Source: Rhodovastum atsumiense
GTDB lineage: Bacteria; Pseudomonadota; Alphaproteobacteria; Acetobacterales; Acetobacteraceae
Direction of reading: 5' to 3'
Length of the DNA stretch: 64,000 nt
Assembly: GCF_937425535.1 (NCBI RefSeq)
Contig: NZ_OW485601.1
Coordinates: 2,587,501-2,651,500 of the forward strand
The notes below the pieces were generated by a model that did no database searches, was not told where the DNA came from, and saw only the letters and a list, made by a program, of their open reading frames with translations. Position 1 is the stretch's first letter; the number at the start of each line of letters is the position of its first letter. A program made the position numbers and the translations under genes. This document shows positions 29,171 to 37,851 of the stretch, in pieces.

Positions 29171-29647
29171 TTACTCGGCCGCTTTTGCCTTCCGCGACCG
29201 CCCGGACGACTTCTTGGCGGGCTCCGGGGCCGGCGGCGGCGGCGGCTCTTCCTCTTCGGCCTGCGTAGGCTTCCGCCCCAGGCCGATCGCCTTGGCAAGG
29301 CTTGACCGCTTTTCTGCGTAATTCGGCGCAACCATTGGGTAGTCGTGGGGCAGGTTCCACTTCTCCCGATACTGTTCAGGCGTCATGCCGTGAGCGGTCT
29401 GTAGGTGCCGCTTGAGCATCTTTTGCTTTTTCCCGTCTTCCAGACAGACAATGTAGTCGGGAAAAACGGAACGCTTCACAGGAACTGCTGGCTGGAGTTT
29501 TTCCGGCTCGGGGGCCTGGGTCCCGGCCTTCGTAAGCGTGTTGTACACAGATTGTATCAGCGCCGGCAGGGCGTCGCTGGCTACGGTGTTGTGCGAGACG
29601 TGTGCAGACACGATCTGCGCGGTAAGGGTCAGGACTTGGTCGCTCAT
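29171..29647 (-). CDS. mucR: MucR/Ros-family zinc-finger-like transcriptional regulator
   Basis: A 158-residue MucR-type global regulator. The DNA-binding domain (about 62-115) reads IVCLEDGKKQ, then MLKRHLQTAHGMTPEQYREKW. In Ros the zinc is held by Cys-x2-Cys and two His; here C68, H81 and H86 are kept but the second Cys is D71. The N-terminal 45 residues match the oligomerisation region. The C-terminal tail is low-complexity (acidic and proline run, then basic). MucR proteins bind AT-rich DNA and repress surface, motility and virulence genes. The ATG at 29647 is preferred over a TTG three codons upstream. A 1.1-kb gene-poor stretch lies upstream. Confidence 0.92.
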   Translation of the reverse strand: MSDQVLTLTAQIVSAHVSHNTVASDALPALIQSVYNTLTKAGTQAPEPEKLQPAVPVKRSVFPDYIVCLEDGKKQKMLKRHLQTAHGMTPEQYREKWNLPHDYPMVAPNYAEKRSSLAKAIGLGRKPTQAEEEEPPPPPAPEPAKKSSGRSRKAKAAE

Positions 29648-30751
29648 GGATCCCAACTAGGTTTGACGGGGGTGATTATAGATCCATTACGTGCTGTGCC
29701 AATCATGGTTCAGCTAAGGGCTAGCAATAAGCCGATGCATGCCAGGGCGAGCGTTTCGGCCTCGGATCGCGGTGCGCGTGTGGCGTGGCGCTGACGGCCG
29801 GGCGTTGGCCGCAAAAGGGGGCGCGGCGTCGAAATCTGCGGATTGGCTGCCACTTTGGGGAATGCGTGCGGGCCTGCCCGGCCCGCCAGGACATGCAGCC
29901 CGCAGTTGGGGATTTGGTTGCGCATGATGGATACGATGCCAGTCGTGCTGCGCCCGGGGCGGAGAATCGGGGCGTGGTGGATGGGATGAGGCTTCCTGCC
30001 AGCGGGGGCAGGCGGGAGATCTGGCGTGCCGGGCAGCGGGCATGCCTGCTTCGGCGGGATGGTGCGCGGCGCGCATTCATTGTCGCTGACAGATGATGCG
30101 GGGTGGAGTTCCGGCAAGAATGGCGGGCGGCGGGGCGTTCCGTGCTTCGCGCAAATCGTCCTGGCCTGCGGCGCCGGCCACGGGGCGAGGGCATCCAGGC
30201 CATGTGTGCAATGCCGTTGCCCCTGGCCTGTTATGGTGCAGCGGGACGATGCGCCCGTTCGAGTGAAAGTTATTGTAGAGCAATAAATACTGGCTTCCTT
30301 GCCGCTCCATCGGTGTGGTCGCCCATGTTCGAGGCAGGGAGGGGCGAAAACGATATTGCCGTGCAATGGTGTGCGTGATCCGGTGCGGTGGCAAAGCGTG
30401 TCCGGCCTGGGTGATGCTGGCGCCGATCGATGCGCATGCTGCGGCCGCGCACGTGGCGAGCGATTCCAATCCGCTGGATTAACGAGGTATCTGCGGCGAT
30501 GCCGGACACATGGATGTCCAGGCGCATTGTTCGGAGATGTTACATGAATGCAGGCGGTCATGATAAAATGTTAATGATGTTATGTTGGTGGTGTTGATTT
30601 TCTGAATTATATACTTATCAAAAGAGATTTTTTGTTAAGTATTTTGGTGAATTATTTCAGAGAAATTCACGCATTTGGATTGACGGAGCGTTGCGCCCTG
30701 GTGTCAATTGGGTGGTGATTGGCTCTCCCCGCCCATCGAAAGGGCACCGGC
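29648..30751. other. 1.1-kb intergenic region with an AT-rich block at 30540-30690
   Basis: No frame here has convincing coding character; a long minus-strand frame (29710-30561) is proline/arginine/histidine-rich in the way GC-rich antisense frames are. The block 30540-30690 is strikingly AT-rich and holds two inverted repeats: ATACTTA (30611-30617)/TAAGTAT (30636-30642) and GTGAATT (30647-30653)/AATTCAC (30664-30670). It is upstream of the 30752 gene and near mucR, whose product binds AT-rich DNA. Confidence 0.5.
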
Positions 30752-31300
30752 ATGTCGTCGTTTCGTTCCGTTCTGGCTGGTGGGTTTCTTCTGCTTGCAG
30801 CCGCCATCCTGACGGTTGGCGGCGAGGCTCCGGCAGCCGGTGCCGTCGCGGATGCGGTGCGGGATCGCTTGCGCGAAGAAGCCCAGCGGGCCGGGTATGT
30901 CACACAGGCCGCCCTGCAGGGCGACATGAAGCCGATTGCCTTCGCGTCTTCGTTGCGCCCGCTGCTGACATCCGGGATCTTCGTGGCATCGAGCATCACC
31001 TTCGTGGTTTGCGATGACGGTCCCAGTGGCCTCGACATCGCCAGGGCCTTGCAGGATCGCCTGCAGGAAGAAGCGCGACAGACCGCGCATCTCATGCGGA
31101 ACATTCTGCGCCGGGACGTGCCGCCCATCCGCTTCGCCAACATCCATCCGGGGAATTTCTCCGATTCCGGGCTCATGACCTTCGCGGGGCAGGTCAGTTT
31201 CGACGAAGTGTCCGGCACCGACGTCAGGCACGTCACCACCCGGGTGGTTGTGAGCCGGGACGAGGAAAGCTGGCGGGTCCTGCGCATGGAGAAGATCTGA
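30752..31300 (+). CDS. Exported protein of unknown function with internal duplication
   Basis: A 182-residue protein with a signal peptide or N-terminal anchor (about 1-30, SVLAGGFLLLAAAILTVGG). It is not a family I recognise. The mature part appears duplicated: DRLREEAQRAGYV...GDMKPIAFAS (about 38-66) is matched by DRLQEEARQTAHL...RDVPPIRFAN (about 102-130). The ATG at 30752 starts the signal peptide; GGGCACCGGC upstream is a poor ribosome site. It is convergent with the histidine kinase gene (46-bp gap). The upstream AT-rich block could be a MucR-type target (inference). Confidence 0.7.
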   Translation: MSSFRSVLAGGFLLLAAAILTVGGEAPAAGAVADAVRDRLREEAQRAGYVTQAALQGDMKPIAFASSLRPLLTSGIFVASSITFVVCDDGPSGLDIARALQDRLQEEARQTAHLMRNILRRDVPPIRFANIHPGNFSDSGLMTFAGQVSFDEVSGTDVRHVTTRVVVSRDEESWRVLRMEKI

Positions 31301-31346
31301 TCCGGCACCCGCCGGCACGGGAACGCTGCGGGGCCGTGTCGTGGGA

Positions 31347-33620
31347 TCAGGCGTTGCGCCCGCGGTCCCGCAGGGCGAGGTCCACGACCTTGCCGTGTTC
31401 CGGTTCACGCAGGGCGGTGATGGCCTGGTCCGATGCTTCCTGGCTCAGTAATTCCGCCACCTTGCGCGCCAGCAATTCGCGCGAGAACGGCTTGCCGATC
31501 AGGTGCACGCCCTCGTCCAGCCGGCCATGGTGCATGATGGCGTTTTCGGTATAGCCGGACATGAACAAAGTCCGCAGCTCCGGTCGCACTTCCGCAAGCC
31601 GGCGCGCGACCTCGTGGCCCTTCATGCCCCCGGGCAGCACCACATCCACCAGCACCAGGTCCAGCCGGGTGCCGACCTGTCCGAACACGCGCAGCGCCTC
31701 CGTGCCGTCGCCCGCTTCCAGCACGCGGTAGCCCAGCTCACGCAGGATGATGACGGCCACCTCGCGCACGGCGGCGTCGTCCTCCACCACCAGGATCGTG
31801 CCGGACCCACGTGGCAGCGTGAGGCAGGCGGCCCCACGCTGTGGCGCGGGCAGTACCGCGCCGGGCGCGCGCGGCAGATAGAGGCGCACCGTCGTGCCTT
31901 CCCCGGGCTGCGAGGTGATCGTCACATGCCCGCCCGACTGCCTGACGAAGCCGTAGACCATCGGCAGGCCAAGCCCGGTGCCCTTGCCGGCTTCCTTGGT
32001 GGTGAAGAAGGGTTCGAACACCCGGGCCAGCACTTCCGGCGCCATGCCGGTACCGGTGTCGGACACCGCTACCATGACGTACTCGCCGGGCGTGACCTCG
32101 GTGTGGCGGCGGGCATGGTCGGCATCGAGCACCTTGTTCGCCAGCGCGATGGTCAGGCGACCGCCGCCGGGCATGGCATCGCGGGCGTTCAGGGCCAGGT
32201 TCAGGATGGCGCTTTCCAACTGCGCCGTATCGGCCATGGCGGGCCACAGCCCGGCCGCATCCACCACCTGCAGGTCGATATGCTCGCCGAGGGTGCGGTG
32301 CAGCAGGTTGGCCAGATCGGGCAGCATGGCCGACAGGTCGATCGGCATGGGCGAAAGCGGCTGCTTGCGCGCGAAGGCCAGCAATTGCTGTGTCAGTGAG
32401 GCGCCGCGTCGGGCGCCCCAGATCGCCCGCTCGATGCGCGGCAGCACCGGATGCCCTTCTTCCAGGCGCGGCCTGGCCATTTCCAGATTGCCCAGTACCA
32501 CGGTGAGCAGGTTGTTGAAGTCATGCGCGATCCCGCCGGTCAACTGCCCCATCGCCTGCAGCCGCTGCGCGTCGCGCGCGGTCAGCTCGGCGCGCACCCG
32601 TTCGGTGGTGTCGGTGACCGTCAGCACGAAGCCGCCATCCGGCATGGCGGTGCGGCGCAGCTCGAAGCTGCGGCCATCCAGGGCGCGGGTGCGTTCATAG
32701 ACGACCGGCTCGCCCGGCAGCTTCAGAAGACGGCCATGGCGGATCTGGTCCGCGGTCTCGAGGAAGGCATCCCCGCCCCCCGCCGCCGCGGCCTGCGCGA
32801 CGATCGCTTCGTAGGGCGAGCCCGGCTGCAGCGTTGGCCGCGGCAGCGCCAGCAGCACCGGGAAGCGTTCGTTCCAGCGCAACAGGCGATGGTCGGGGCC
32901 GAAGACGCCGATGCCCTGGCTGATGCTGTCGAAGGCCGCGCGCATCTGCTCCGCCAGCGCCCGCTGCCCGGCCTCGGACGCGGTCAGCCGGGCCTGGGCC
33001 TGTGCCAGCAGCCGGGCAGACAGGACGAGCAGCCCGATCGCGAGCACGCTGCCGCCCAGGGCAAGCTGGCGCGCCTGCATTTCCGCGCCGGCGGCCGTCG
33101 CCTGGCGTTGTGCGAGCAACCGTTCCTCTTCGGCCTGCATCGTTTCGAGGGACAGCCGGATCTGGTCCATCAGCTGCGCGTCATGATCGGCGCGCAGCAC
33201 GGCCGGGGCGGCCGCGGCGCCGGCCTCGCGCCGCAGATGGATGGTTTCTCCCAGGGTCTCCAGCTTCTTCTGGATGACCAGGGCAAGGCTCCGCAACCGC
33301 TCCTGCCGGGTGGCGTTGTCGGCGGTCAGCCGGTGCAACTCGCCCTGCAGCAGGGTGATGCGCCCAAGGGCGGCGCGGTAGAGGGCGAGGTCGTCCTCCT
33401 CCCCGGTCAGCAGGAACCCCCGTTGACCGGTCTCGGCGTCGCGCAGGGCGATGCCGAGTTGATCGATGCCGGTGATCACCTCGTGGCTGTGGCGAACCTG
33501 GCGGCGTGCCTCCTGGGCGCTGGTGAACTGGAACCAGGTCAGCAATCCGACCATGGCCACCAACAGCAGGGTGCCGGCCAGAGCCATGAGGCTCGCGTTC
33601 CTGGTCAGGAGCTTCGACAC
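31347..33620 (-). CDS. Hybrid sensor histidine kinase with CHASE3, PAS and receiver domains
   Basis: A 757-residue membrane-bound hybrid kinase. Order: membrane helix 12-32, CHASE3 sensor (about 35-180; RDAETGQRGFLLTG), second helix 187-205, PAS-like domain (about 225-340), HisKA with phospho-acceptor H366 (GGIAHDFNNLL), ATPase domain (NLALNARDAMPGGG, DTGTGMAPEV, GKGTGLGLPMVYG), and a C-terminal receiver (607-725) with acidic pair ED, phospho-acceptor D659 and K710. It starts with GTG after AGGGGGAAA. No response regulator gene is adjacent, so the output partner is unknown. Confidence 0.95.
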   Translation of the reverse strand: MSKLLTRNASLMALAGTLLLVAMVGLLTWFQFTSAQEARRQVRHSHEVITGIDQLGIALRDAETGQRGFLLTGEEDDLALYRAALGRITLLQGELHRLTADNATRQERLRSLALVIQKKLETLGETIHLRREAGAAAAPAVLRADHDAQLMDQIRLSLETMQAEEERLLAQRQATAAGAEMQARQLALGGSVLAIGLLVLSARLLAQAQARLTASEAGQRALAEQMRAAFDSISQGIGVFGPDHRLLRWNERFPVLLALPRPTLQPGSPYEAIVAQAAAAGGGDAFLETADQIRHGRLLKLPGEPVVYERTRALDGRSFELRRTAMPDGGFVLTVTDTTERVRAELTARDAQRLQAMGQLTGGIAHDFNNLLTVVLGNLEMARPRLEEGHPVLPRIERAIWGARRGASLTQQLLAFARKQPLSPMPIDLSAMLPDLANLLHRTLGEHIDLQVVDAAGLWPAMADTAQLESAILNLALNARDAMPGGGRLTIALANKVLDADHARRHTEVTPGEYVMVAVSDTGTGMAPEVLARVFEPFFTTKEAGKGTGLGLPMVYGFVRQSGGHVTITSQPGEGTTVRLYLPRAPGAVLPAPQRGAACLTLPRGSGTILVVEDDAAVREVAVIILRELGYRVLEAGDGTEALRVFGQVGTRLDLVLVDVVLPGGMKGHEVARRLAEVRPELRTLFMSGYTENAIMHHGRLDEGVHLIGKPFSRELLARKVAELLSQEASDQAITALREPEHGKVVDLALRDRGRNA

Positions 33621-33786
33621 CGGTTTCCCCCTGCTGGAGCGGTCGAATCGGCCCGGGAGATGTCGCCTTCGGGCCAGGCGCAGTGCTGCGCCACTCGCGC
33701 GCTTTTGTCCTCTGGGGGGAATTCCTTACGGCTGTGCTCGGTTGCCCGCCAGCTGGCGGGGGCAGGCAGGACCAGCCGGTGCGACT

Positions 33787-34617
33787 CTAATTGACTGTTT
33801 CTTCCGGGTAGATGCCGTACAGCGTCTCGCGACGCAGGAAGCCGCGATATTCGCCGACCTGTGCCTCGCACCAGGTGGCCTTCGCCTCGCAGTTGCGCAG
33901 GCGGCCGACCACGCCCGGCTTCAGCACGGCAACCGGGTTCGCGTCCTCCGAGGCCGAGCGGCGCATCACCTGCTCGGTCTTCACCATGAAGCTGCGGCGT
34001 CCTGTCAGGTTGGCGGTGTGGACCCAGCCCTTCACCCCCTCCTGGTCCTCGATCAGACGCCAGACATCGAATTCACGCTCGATCTGCACCGGCAGGTCGC
34101 GACGGCGGTACACCCATTCGATCGGGTAGCGGGTGCCAGGCCCGGAGCGCAGATTGATTTCGTCGGAACGCAGGCTGGCCCAGCGGGGGATCGCCAGCCC
34201 GGTGACCGGGCCCTTGCTGGGATCGGGGGCCACCCGGGGCGGCTCGGGCAGCGGGATGTCCTCCTCGGGCGAGGGGTCGGCCGCGGCCCCTGCCGCCCCC
34301 GCGGCAACCCCTGCGGCGGCACCCGCCGCGGCCGCTGCCCCGGCCTTCGCCCCGGCACGTCCGGGCTTCTGTGCATGCCCGGAGGCGGGGGGGGTGACCA
34401 CCGGCGGGGCCTTCGCCTGGCCCGGCCGCGGCGGGCCGCCCTGCTGCCCCGGGGGGCGAGGGGCGGCCTGCGGGGGGGGCGGCGCGGTGGGGGCAACGGT
34501 CCTGCCCGGCTGGCGCGGCGTGCTCTCGGGCGAGGGCGCCGGCACCTGTGCCGCGGCCGTCGAAACGGCCAGCAGCCCCGCCAGAACCAGTCCCAATCGT
34601 CCTTGCGACTCCGTCAT
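33787..34617 (-). CDS. Exported SH3-domain protein with proline/alanine-rich linker
   Basis: A 276-residue protein with signal peptide (about 1-23, cleavage after STAAA), a low-complexity Pro/Ala/Gly linker (25-135), and two SH3_4-type domains: about 145-205 (INLRSGPGTRYPIEWVYRR, GVKGWVHTANLTGRR) and about 210-270. Bacterial SH3 domains often bind peptidoglycan or cell-wall enzymes, so an envelope role is likely. It lies upstream of the histidine kinase on the same strand (166-bp gap) with no visible operon link. Confidence 0.85.
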   Translation of the reverse strand: MTESQGRLGLVLAGLLAVSTAAAQVPAPSPESTPRQPGRTVAPTAPPPPQAAPRPPGQQGGPPRPGQAKAPPVVTPPASGHAQKPGRAGAKAGAAAAAGAAAGVAAGAAGAAADPSPEEDIPLPEPPRVAPDPSKGPVTGLAIPRWASLRSDEINLRSGPGTRYPIEWVYRRRDLPVQIEREFDVWRLIEDQEGVKGWVHTANLTGRRSFMVKTEQVMRRSASEDANPVAVLKPGVVGRLRNCEAKATWCEAQVGEYRGFLRRETLYGIYPEETVN

Positions 34618-34664
34618 GCAACCATGCGTGCCAATCCGGGCCGCATCCGGTCAAGCCCTGAAAC

Positions 34665-35042
34665 TCAGAGCGTGATCACCTGGCCCTTCGCGGCCCCGAG
34701 GAAGGTGGCGACGCCAGCGACCTCGACCCCTTTCAGCAGCGCCTGGGGGGCGATTCCGGCCATGCGCAGCCCGGCCTCGCAGGCGATCAGGCGGGCGCCG
34801 AGCTGGGTCGCGGATTCCCGCAGGTCGCCGATGCCGGCGATGCCGTGGGCGCGCACGCCGGCGTCGCGCCCGGCATCCGCCAGTCCCGACCAGTCGGCGC
34901 ACAGGGCGCGGCAGCCCTCGTTGGTGGCGAACAGCACCACCTGCCGCCCCAGCGAGGCGGCGCCGGCGGCCAGCACGAAGGCATAATGCGCGCGCTCGTG
35001 CGTGCCGGAGATCAGCAGGATGCCGAGTGTTTCAGATGGCAC
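34665..35042 (-). CDS. DsrE-family (DsrE/F/H-like) protein
   Basis: A 125-residue protein of the DsrE/YchN fold. It starts LGILLISGTHERAHYAFVLAAGAASLGRQVVLF-like (in parts: GILLISGTHERAHYAFVLAA, then SLGRQVVLFATNEGC) and has a cysteine in LIACEAGLRMAG, the place of the persulfide-carrying Cys in many relatives. Such proteins take part in sulfur transfer or small-molecule sensing. The GTG at 35042 overlaps the moeB-like stop by 11 bases, coupling the two genes, which is consistent with sulfur-relay function. Confidence 0.85.
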   Translation of the reverse strand: MPSETLGILLISGTHERAHYAFVLAAGAASLGRQVVLFATNEGCRALCADWSGLADAGRDAGVRAHGIAGIGDLRESATQLGARLIACEAGLRMAGIAPQALLKGVEVAGVATFLGAAKGQVITL

Positions 35043-35850
35043 AGGCAGGGCCCTCCGTGGTGGCGTGAGCGGACAGATCGTGCAGCGTCGCGTTCGGCCC
35101 GCAGGCCGTGCAGGCGGGGTCGGGGCGCAGCCGGACGGTGCGGAAGCGGGTGTCCAGCGCATCCCAGACCAGCAGGCGCCCGGCCAGCGTCTCGCCGATG
35201 CCGAGGATTTCCTTCAGCACCTCGGTCGCCTGCAGCGTGCCCATCACCCCGGTGACGGCGCCGAGCACGCCGGCCTCGCTGCAGGTCGGCACCAGCCCGG
35301 CCGGCGGCGGTTCCGGGTAGAGGCAGCGATAGCAGGGGCCGCCCGCATGCGGCTTGAACACCGAAAGCTGGCCCTCGAAGCGCAGCACCGCGGCCGAGAC
35401 CAGGGTCTTGCGCGCCAGCACGCAGGCATCCGAGAGCAGGAAGCGGGTGGCGAAATTGTCGGTGCCGTCGCACACCAGGTCGTAGCCGGCGATCAGCTCC
35501 AGCACGTTGTCCGGGCCGAGCCGGGTGCGATGCGGCACCACCTCCACGTTCGGGTTGATCGCCCGCGCGGCCAGTGCCGCCGATTCTACCTTGGGCATGC
35601 CCAGCCGGTCGGTGGCATGGGCGATCTGGCGCTGCAGGTTCGACACCTCCAGCACGTCGTCGTCCACCACGCCGATGCGGCCGATGCCGGCCGCGGCCAG
35701 GTACATCATCAGCGGGCTGCCCAGCCCGCCCGCGCCGACCACCAGCACCCGCGCCGCCCTGAGCTTCGCCTGTCCGGTGCCGCCGACCTCGGCCAGCAGG
35801 ATGTGCCGGGAGTAGCGGCGGATCTCTTCTTCGTTGAAATCGAGGTCCAT
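35032..35850 (-). CDS. moeB: MoeB/ThiF-family adenylyltransferase
   Basis: A 272-residue E1-like enzyme that adenylates the C-terminal glycine of a ubiquitin-like sulfur carrier (MoaD or ThiS). ATP-binding GAGGLGS is at residues 39-45, DDDVLEVSNLQRQ follows, and CDGTDNFATR is present. The zinc cysteines are C173-x2-C176 and C247-x2-C250, and C190 (PTCSEAG) is the conserved active-site cysteine. Choice between MoeB and ThiF is not firm. The ATG at 35850 fits the family start (LDFNEEEIRRYSRHILL). It is divergent from queC (58 bp between the starts) and coupled to the DsrE-like gene. Confidence 0.88.
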   Translation of the reverse strand: MDLDFNEEEIRRYSRHILLAEVGGTGQAKLRAARVLVVGAGGLGSPLMMYLAAAGIGRIGVVDDDVLEVSNLQRQIAHATDRLGMPKVESAALAARAINPNVEVVPHRTRLGPDNVLELIAGYDLVCDGTDNFATRFLLSDACVLARKTLVSAAVLRFEGQLSVFKPHAGGPCYRCLYPEPPPAGLVPTCSEAGVLGAVTGVMGTLQATEVLKEILGIGETLAGRLLVWDALDTRFRTVRLRPDPACTACGPNATLHDLSAHATTEGPACAI

Positions 35851-35908
35851 CCGGCCAGCATAGGCCCGCGCGGCGTCGCGACGAAGCCGCATTTGCAGGA
35901 GGGGTGTG

Positions 35909-36628
35909 ATGGCCCATCAGGATGCCGCCCGGGACGCCGCGCTGGTGCTGTTCTCGGGCGGGCAGGATTCGACGACCTGCCTGGCCTGGGCGCTGGCCCG
36001 CTATCCCCGGGTGGAGACGATCGGCTTCGCCTATGGCCAGCGCCACGCCGTGGAACTCGACTGCCGGGCGCCGCTGCGCGCGGGAGTGGCCGGGCTGCAG
36101 GACTGGTCGGGCCGGCTCGGGCCCGACCACGTGATCGATCTCGGCGCCTCGCTGGCCGCGATCGGCGCCACCGCGCTGACCACCGAGACCGAGATCCGCA
36201 TGACCGAGGCGGGGCTGCCGAGCACCTTCGTGCCGGGGCGCAACCTGGTTTTCCTCGCCTATGCTGCGGCGCTGGCGTACCGGCGCGGCCTGCGCCGGAT
36301 CGTGGCCGGGGTGTGCGAGACCGACTATTCCGGCTACCCCGATTGCCGCGACGACACCATCAAGGCCATGCAGCTCGCGCTCAACCTGGGGCTGGAGCGG
36401 CGCTTCGTGCTGGAGACGCCGCTAATGTGGGTGGACAAGGCTGCCACCTGGGCGCTGGCCGAGGAACTGGCCGGGCCGCCGCTGGTCGAGCTGATCGTCG
36501 AGCACAGCCATAGTTGTTACCTGGGCAATCGCGCGAATCGGCACGAATGGGGCTATGGCTGCGGAACCTGCCCGGCCTGCGAGCTGCGCGCGGCGGGCTG
36601 GCGGCGATGGCGGGAGGAGCGCATTTGA
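35909..36628 (+). CDS. queC: 7-cyano-7-deazaguanine synthase
   Basis: A 239-residue QueC that converts 7-carboxy-7-deazaguanine to preQ0 using ATP and ammonia in queuosine synthesis. The PP-loop is SGGQDSTT (residues 16-23); [25 protein letters not shown] and the C-terminal zinc cysteines (SCYLG...CGTCPAC) are canonical. AGGAGGGG precedes the ATG at 35909; a GTG one codon earlier is too close to it. Its TGA overlaps the TTG start of the nuclease gene, so the two are coupled although unrelated in function. Confidence 0.95.
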   Translation: MAHQDAARDAALVLFSGGQDSTTCLAWALARYPRVETIGFAYGQRHAVELDCRAPLRAGVAGLQDWSGRLGPDHVIDLGASLAAIGATALTTETEIRMTEAGLPSTFVPGRNLVFLAYAAALAYRRGLRRIVAGVCETDYSGYPDCRDDTIKAMQLALNLGLERRFVLETPLMWVDKAATWALAEELAGPPLVELIVEHSHSCYLGNRANRHEWGYGCGTCPACELRAAGWRRWREERI

Positions 36629-37851
36629 CGACCATCCGCTTCCTGCACGCGGCGGATCTGCACCTGGACAGTCCGCTGCGCGGCCTTGAAGCCGATCCGG
36701 GCGCCCCGGTCGAGCAGATCCGCGGCGCGACCCGGCGGGCGCTGGAACGGCTGGTCGATCTTGCCCTGGTCGAGGACGTCGCCTTCGTGCTGATCGCGGG
36801 CGACATCTATGACGGCGACTGGCCCGACTACGGCACCGGGCTGTTCTTCGGCCACCAGATGGCGCGGCTGGCCCGGGCGGGCAAGCGCGTCTTCGCCATC
36901 CGCGGCAACCACGATGCCCAGAACCGCATCACCCGCTCGCTGCGCCTGCCCGATGGCGTGCGCCTGCTGCCGGCGCGGCGGCCGGAGACGGTGGAGCTGC
37001 CCGATCTCGGCATCGCCGTGCACGGCCAGAGCTTCGCCGCCCAGGACGTTACCGACAACCTGATGCGCGCCTATCCGAAACCGGTGGCGGGGCTGGTGAA
37101 CATCGGCCTGCTGCACACCTGCCTGGAGCAGGTCGGCGGGCCGCATCCGCGCTATGCGCCCTGCACCCGGGCCGAGCTGACGGCGCATGGCTATGAATAC
37201 TGGGCGCTCGGCCACATTCATGCGCGCGAGGTGGTCTGCGAAAATCCCTGGATCGTCTTTCCCGGCAACCTGCAGGGACGGCACGTCAACGAAACCGGCG
37301 CCAAGGGCGCCACGCTGGTGACGGTGGCCGAGGGCCGCGTGGTCGCGGCCGAGCACCGGGCATTGGACGATTTCCGCTGGGCACGGCTGAGCGTCGATCT
37401 CACCGGCCTGGAAACCGAGGAAGCGGCGCTGGCCGAGATCGCCACCCGGCTGGGGGTGGCGCTGGACGCGGCTGGCGGGCGCGGGCTGGCGGCGCGGGTG
37501 ACGCTGACCGGAGCGACCATTTTGCACGGCGCGCTGGCGGGGCTGCGGGAGAAGCTGGTCAACGAGGCCCGCATGCTCTCGGCGCTGTTCTGGATCGAGG
37601 GGGTGGAAATTCGCACGCGTCCGGCACGGCCGGCGGCACTGGCGGCGCGCGGCGACGCGCTGGGGGCGCTGGCGCGGCGCATCGCCACCCTGGCCGAGGC
37701 GCCGCCGGAGGCGCTGCTGGCGGAATGGCCGGCGCAGTTGCTCGGGCGGCTGCCGCCGGGGACGCTGCCGCCGGAGCACCCGCTGCACGATCCGGCACAG
37801 GTGCTGGCGCGGGCGCGCGACCTGCTGCTGGCCCGGCTGGAGGAGGGCTGA
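36625..37851 (+). CDS. SbcD/YhaO-type metallophosphoesterase, DNA repair exonuclease
   Basis: A 408-residue Mre11/SbcD-like nuclease. Metal-binding motifs are in order: [32 protein letters not shown] and [10 protein letters not shown]. The C-terminal 150 residues are the helical capping region. The start is a TTG overlapping the queC stop (TTGA); the conserved fold begins there and no better start exists downstream before the first motif. It shares one base with the stop/start junction of the next gene (TGATG), so nuclease and ATPase form a coupled pair like SbcCD. Confidence 0.9.
   Translation: MTTIRFLHAADLHLDSPLRGLEADPGAPVEQIRGATRRALERLVDLALVEDVAFVLIAGDIYDGDWPDYGTGLFFGHQMARLARAGKRVFAIRGNHDAQNRITRSLRLPDGVRLLPARRPETVELPDLGIAVHGQSFAAQDVTDNLMRAYPKPVAGLVNIGLLHTCLEQVGGPHPRYAPCTRAELTAHGYEYWALGHIHAREVVCENPWIVFPGNLQGRHVNETGAKGATLVTVAEGRVVAAEHRALDDFRWARLSVDLTGLETEEAALAEIATRLGVALDAAGGRGLAARVTLTGATILHGALAGLREKLVNEARMLSALFWIEGVEIRTRPARPAALAARGDALGALARRIATLAEAPPEALLAEWPAQLLGRLPPGTLPPEHPLHDPAQVLARARDLLLARLEEG

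Noticed and set aside
29710-30561. 283-codon minus-strand frame in the mucR-30752 gap
   Set aside because: Rich in Pro, Arg, His and Ser without domains or a ribosome site; looks like chance openness in GC-rich DNA.
34665-36628. DsrE-MoeB-QueC as a conjugation-type defence island
   Set aside because: QueC and MoeB have standard sequences of housekeeping enzymes, are divergently transcribed, and no defence effector is nearby.
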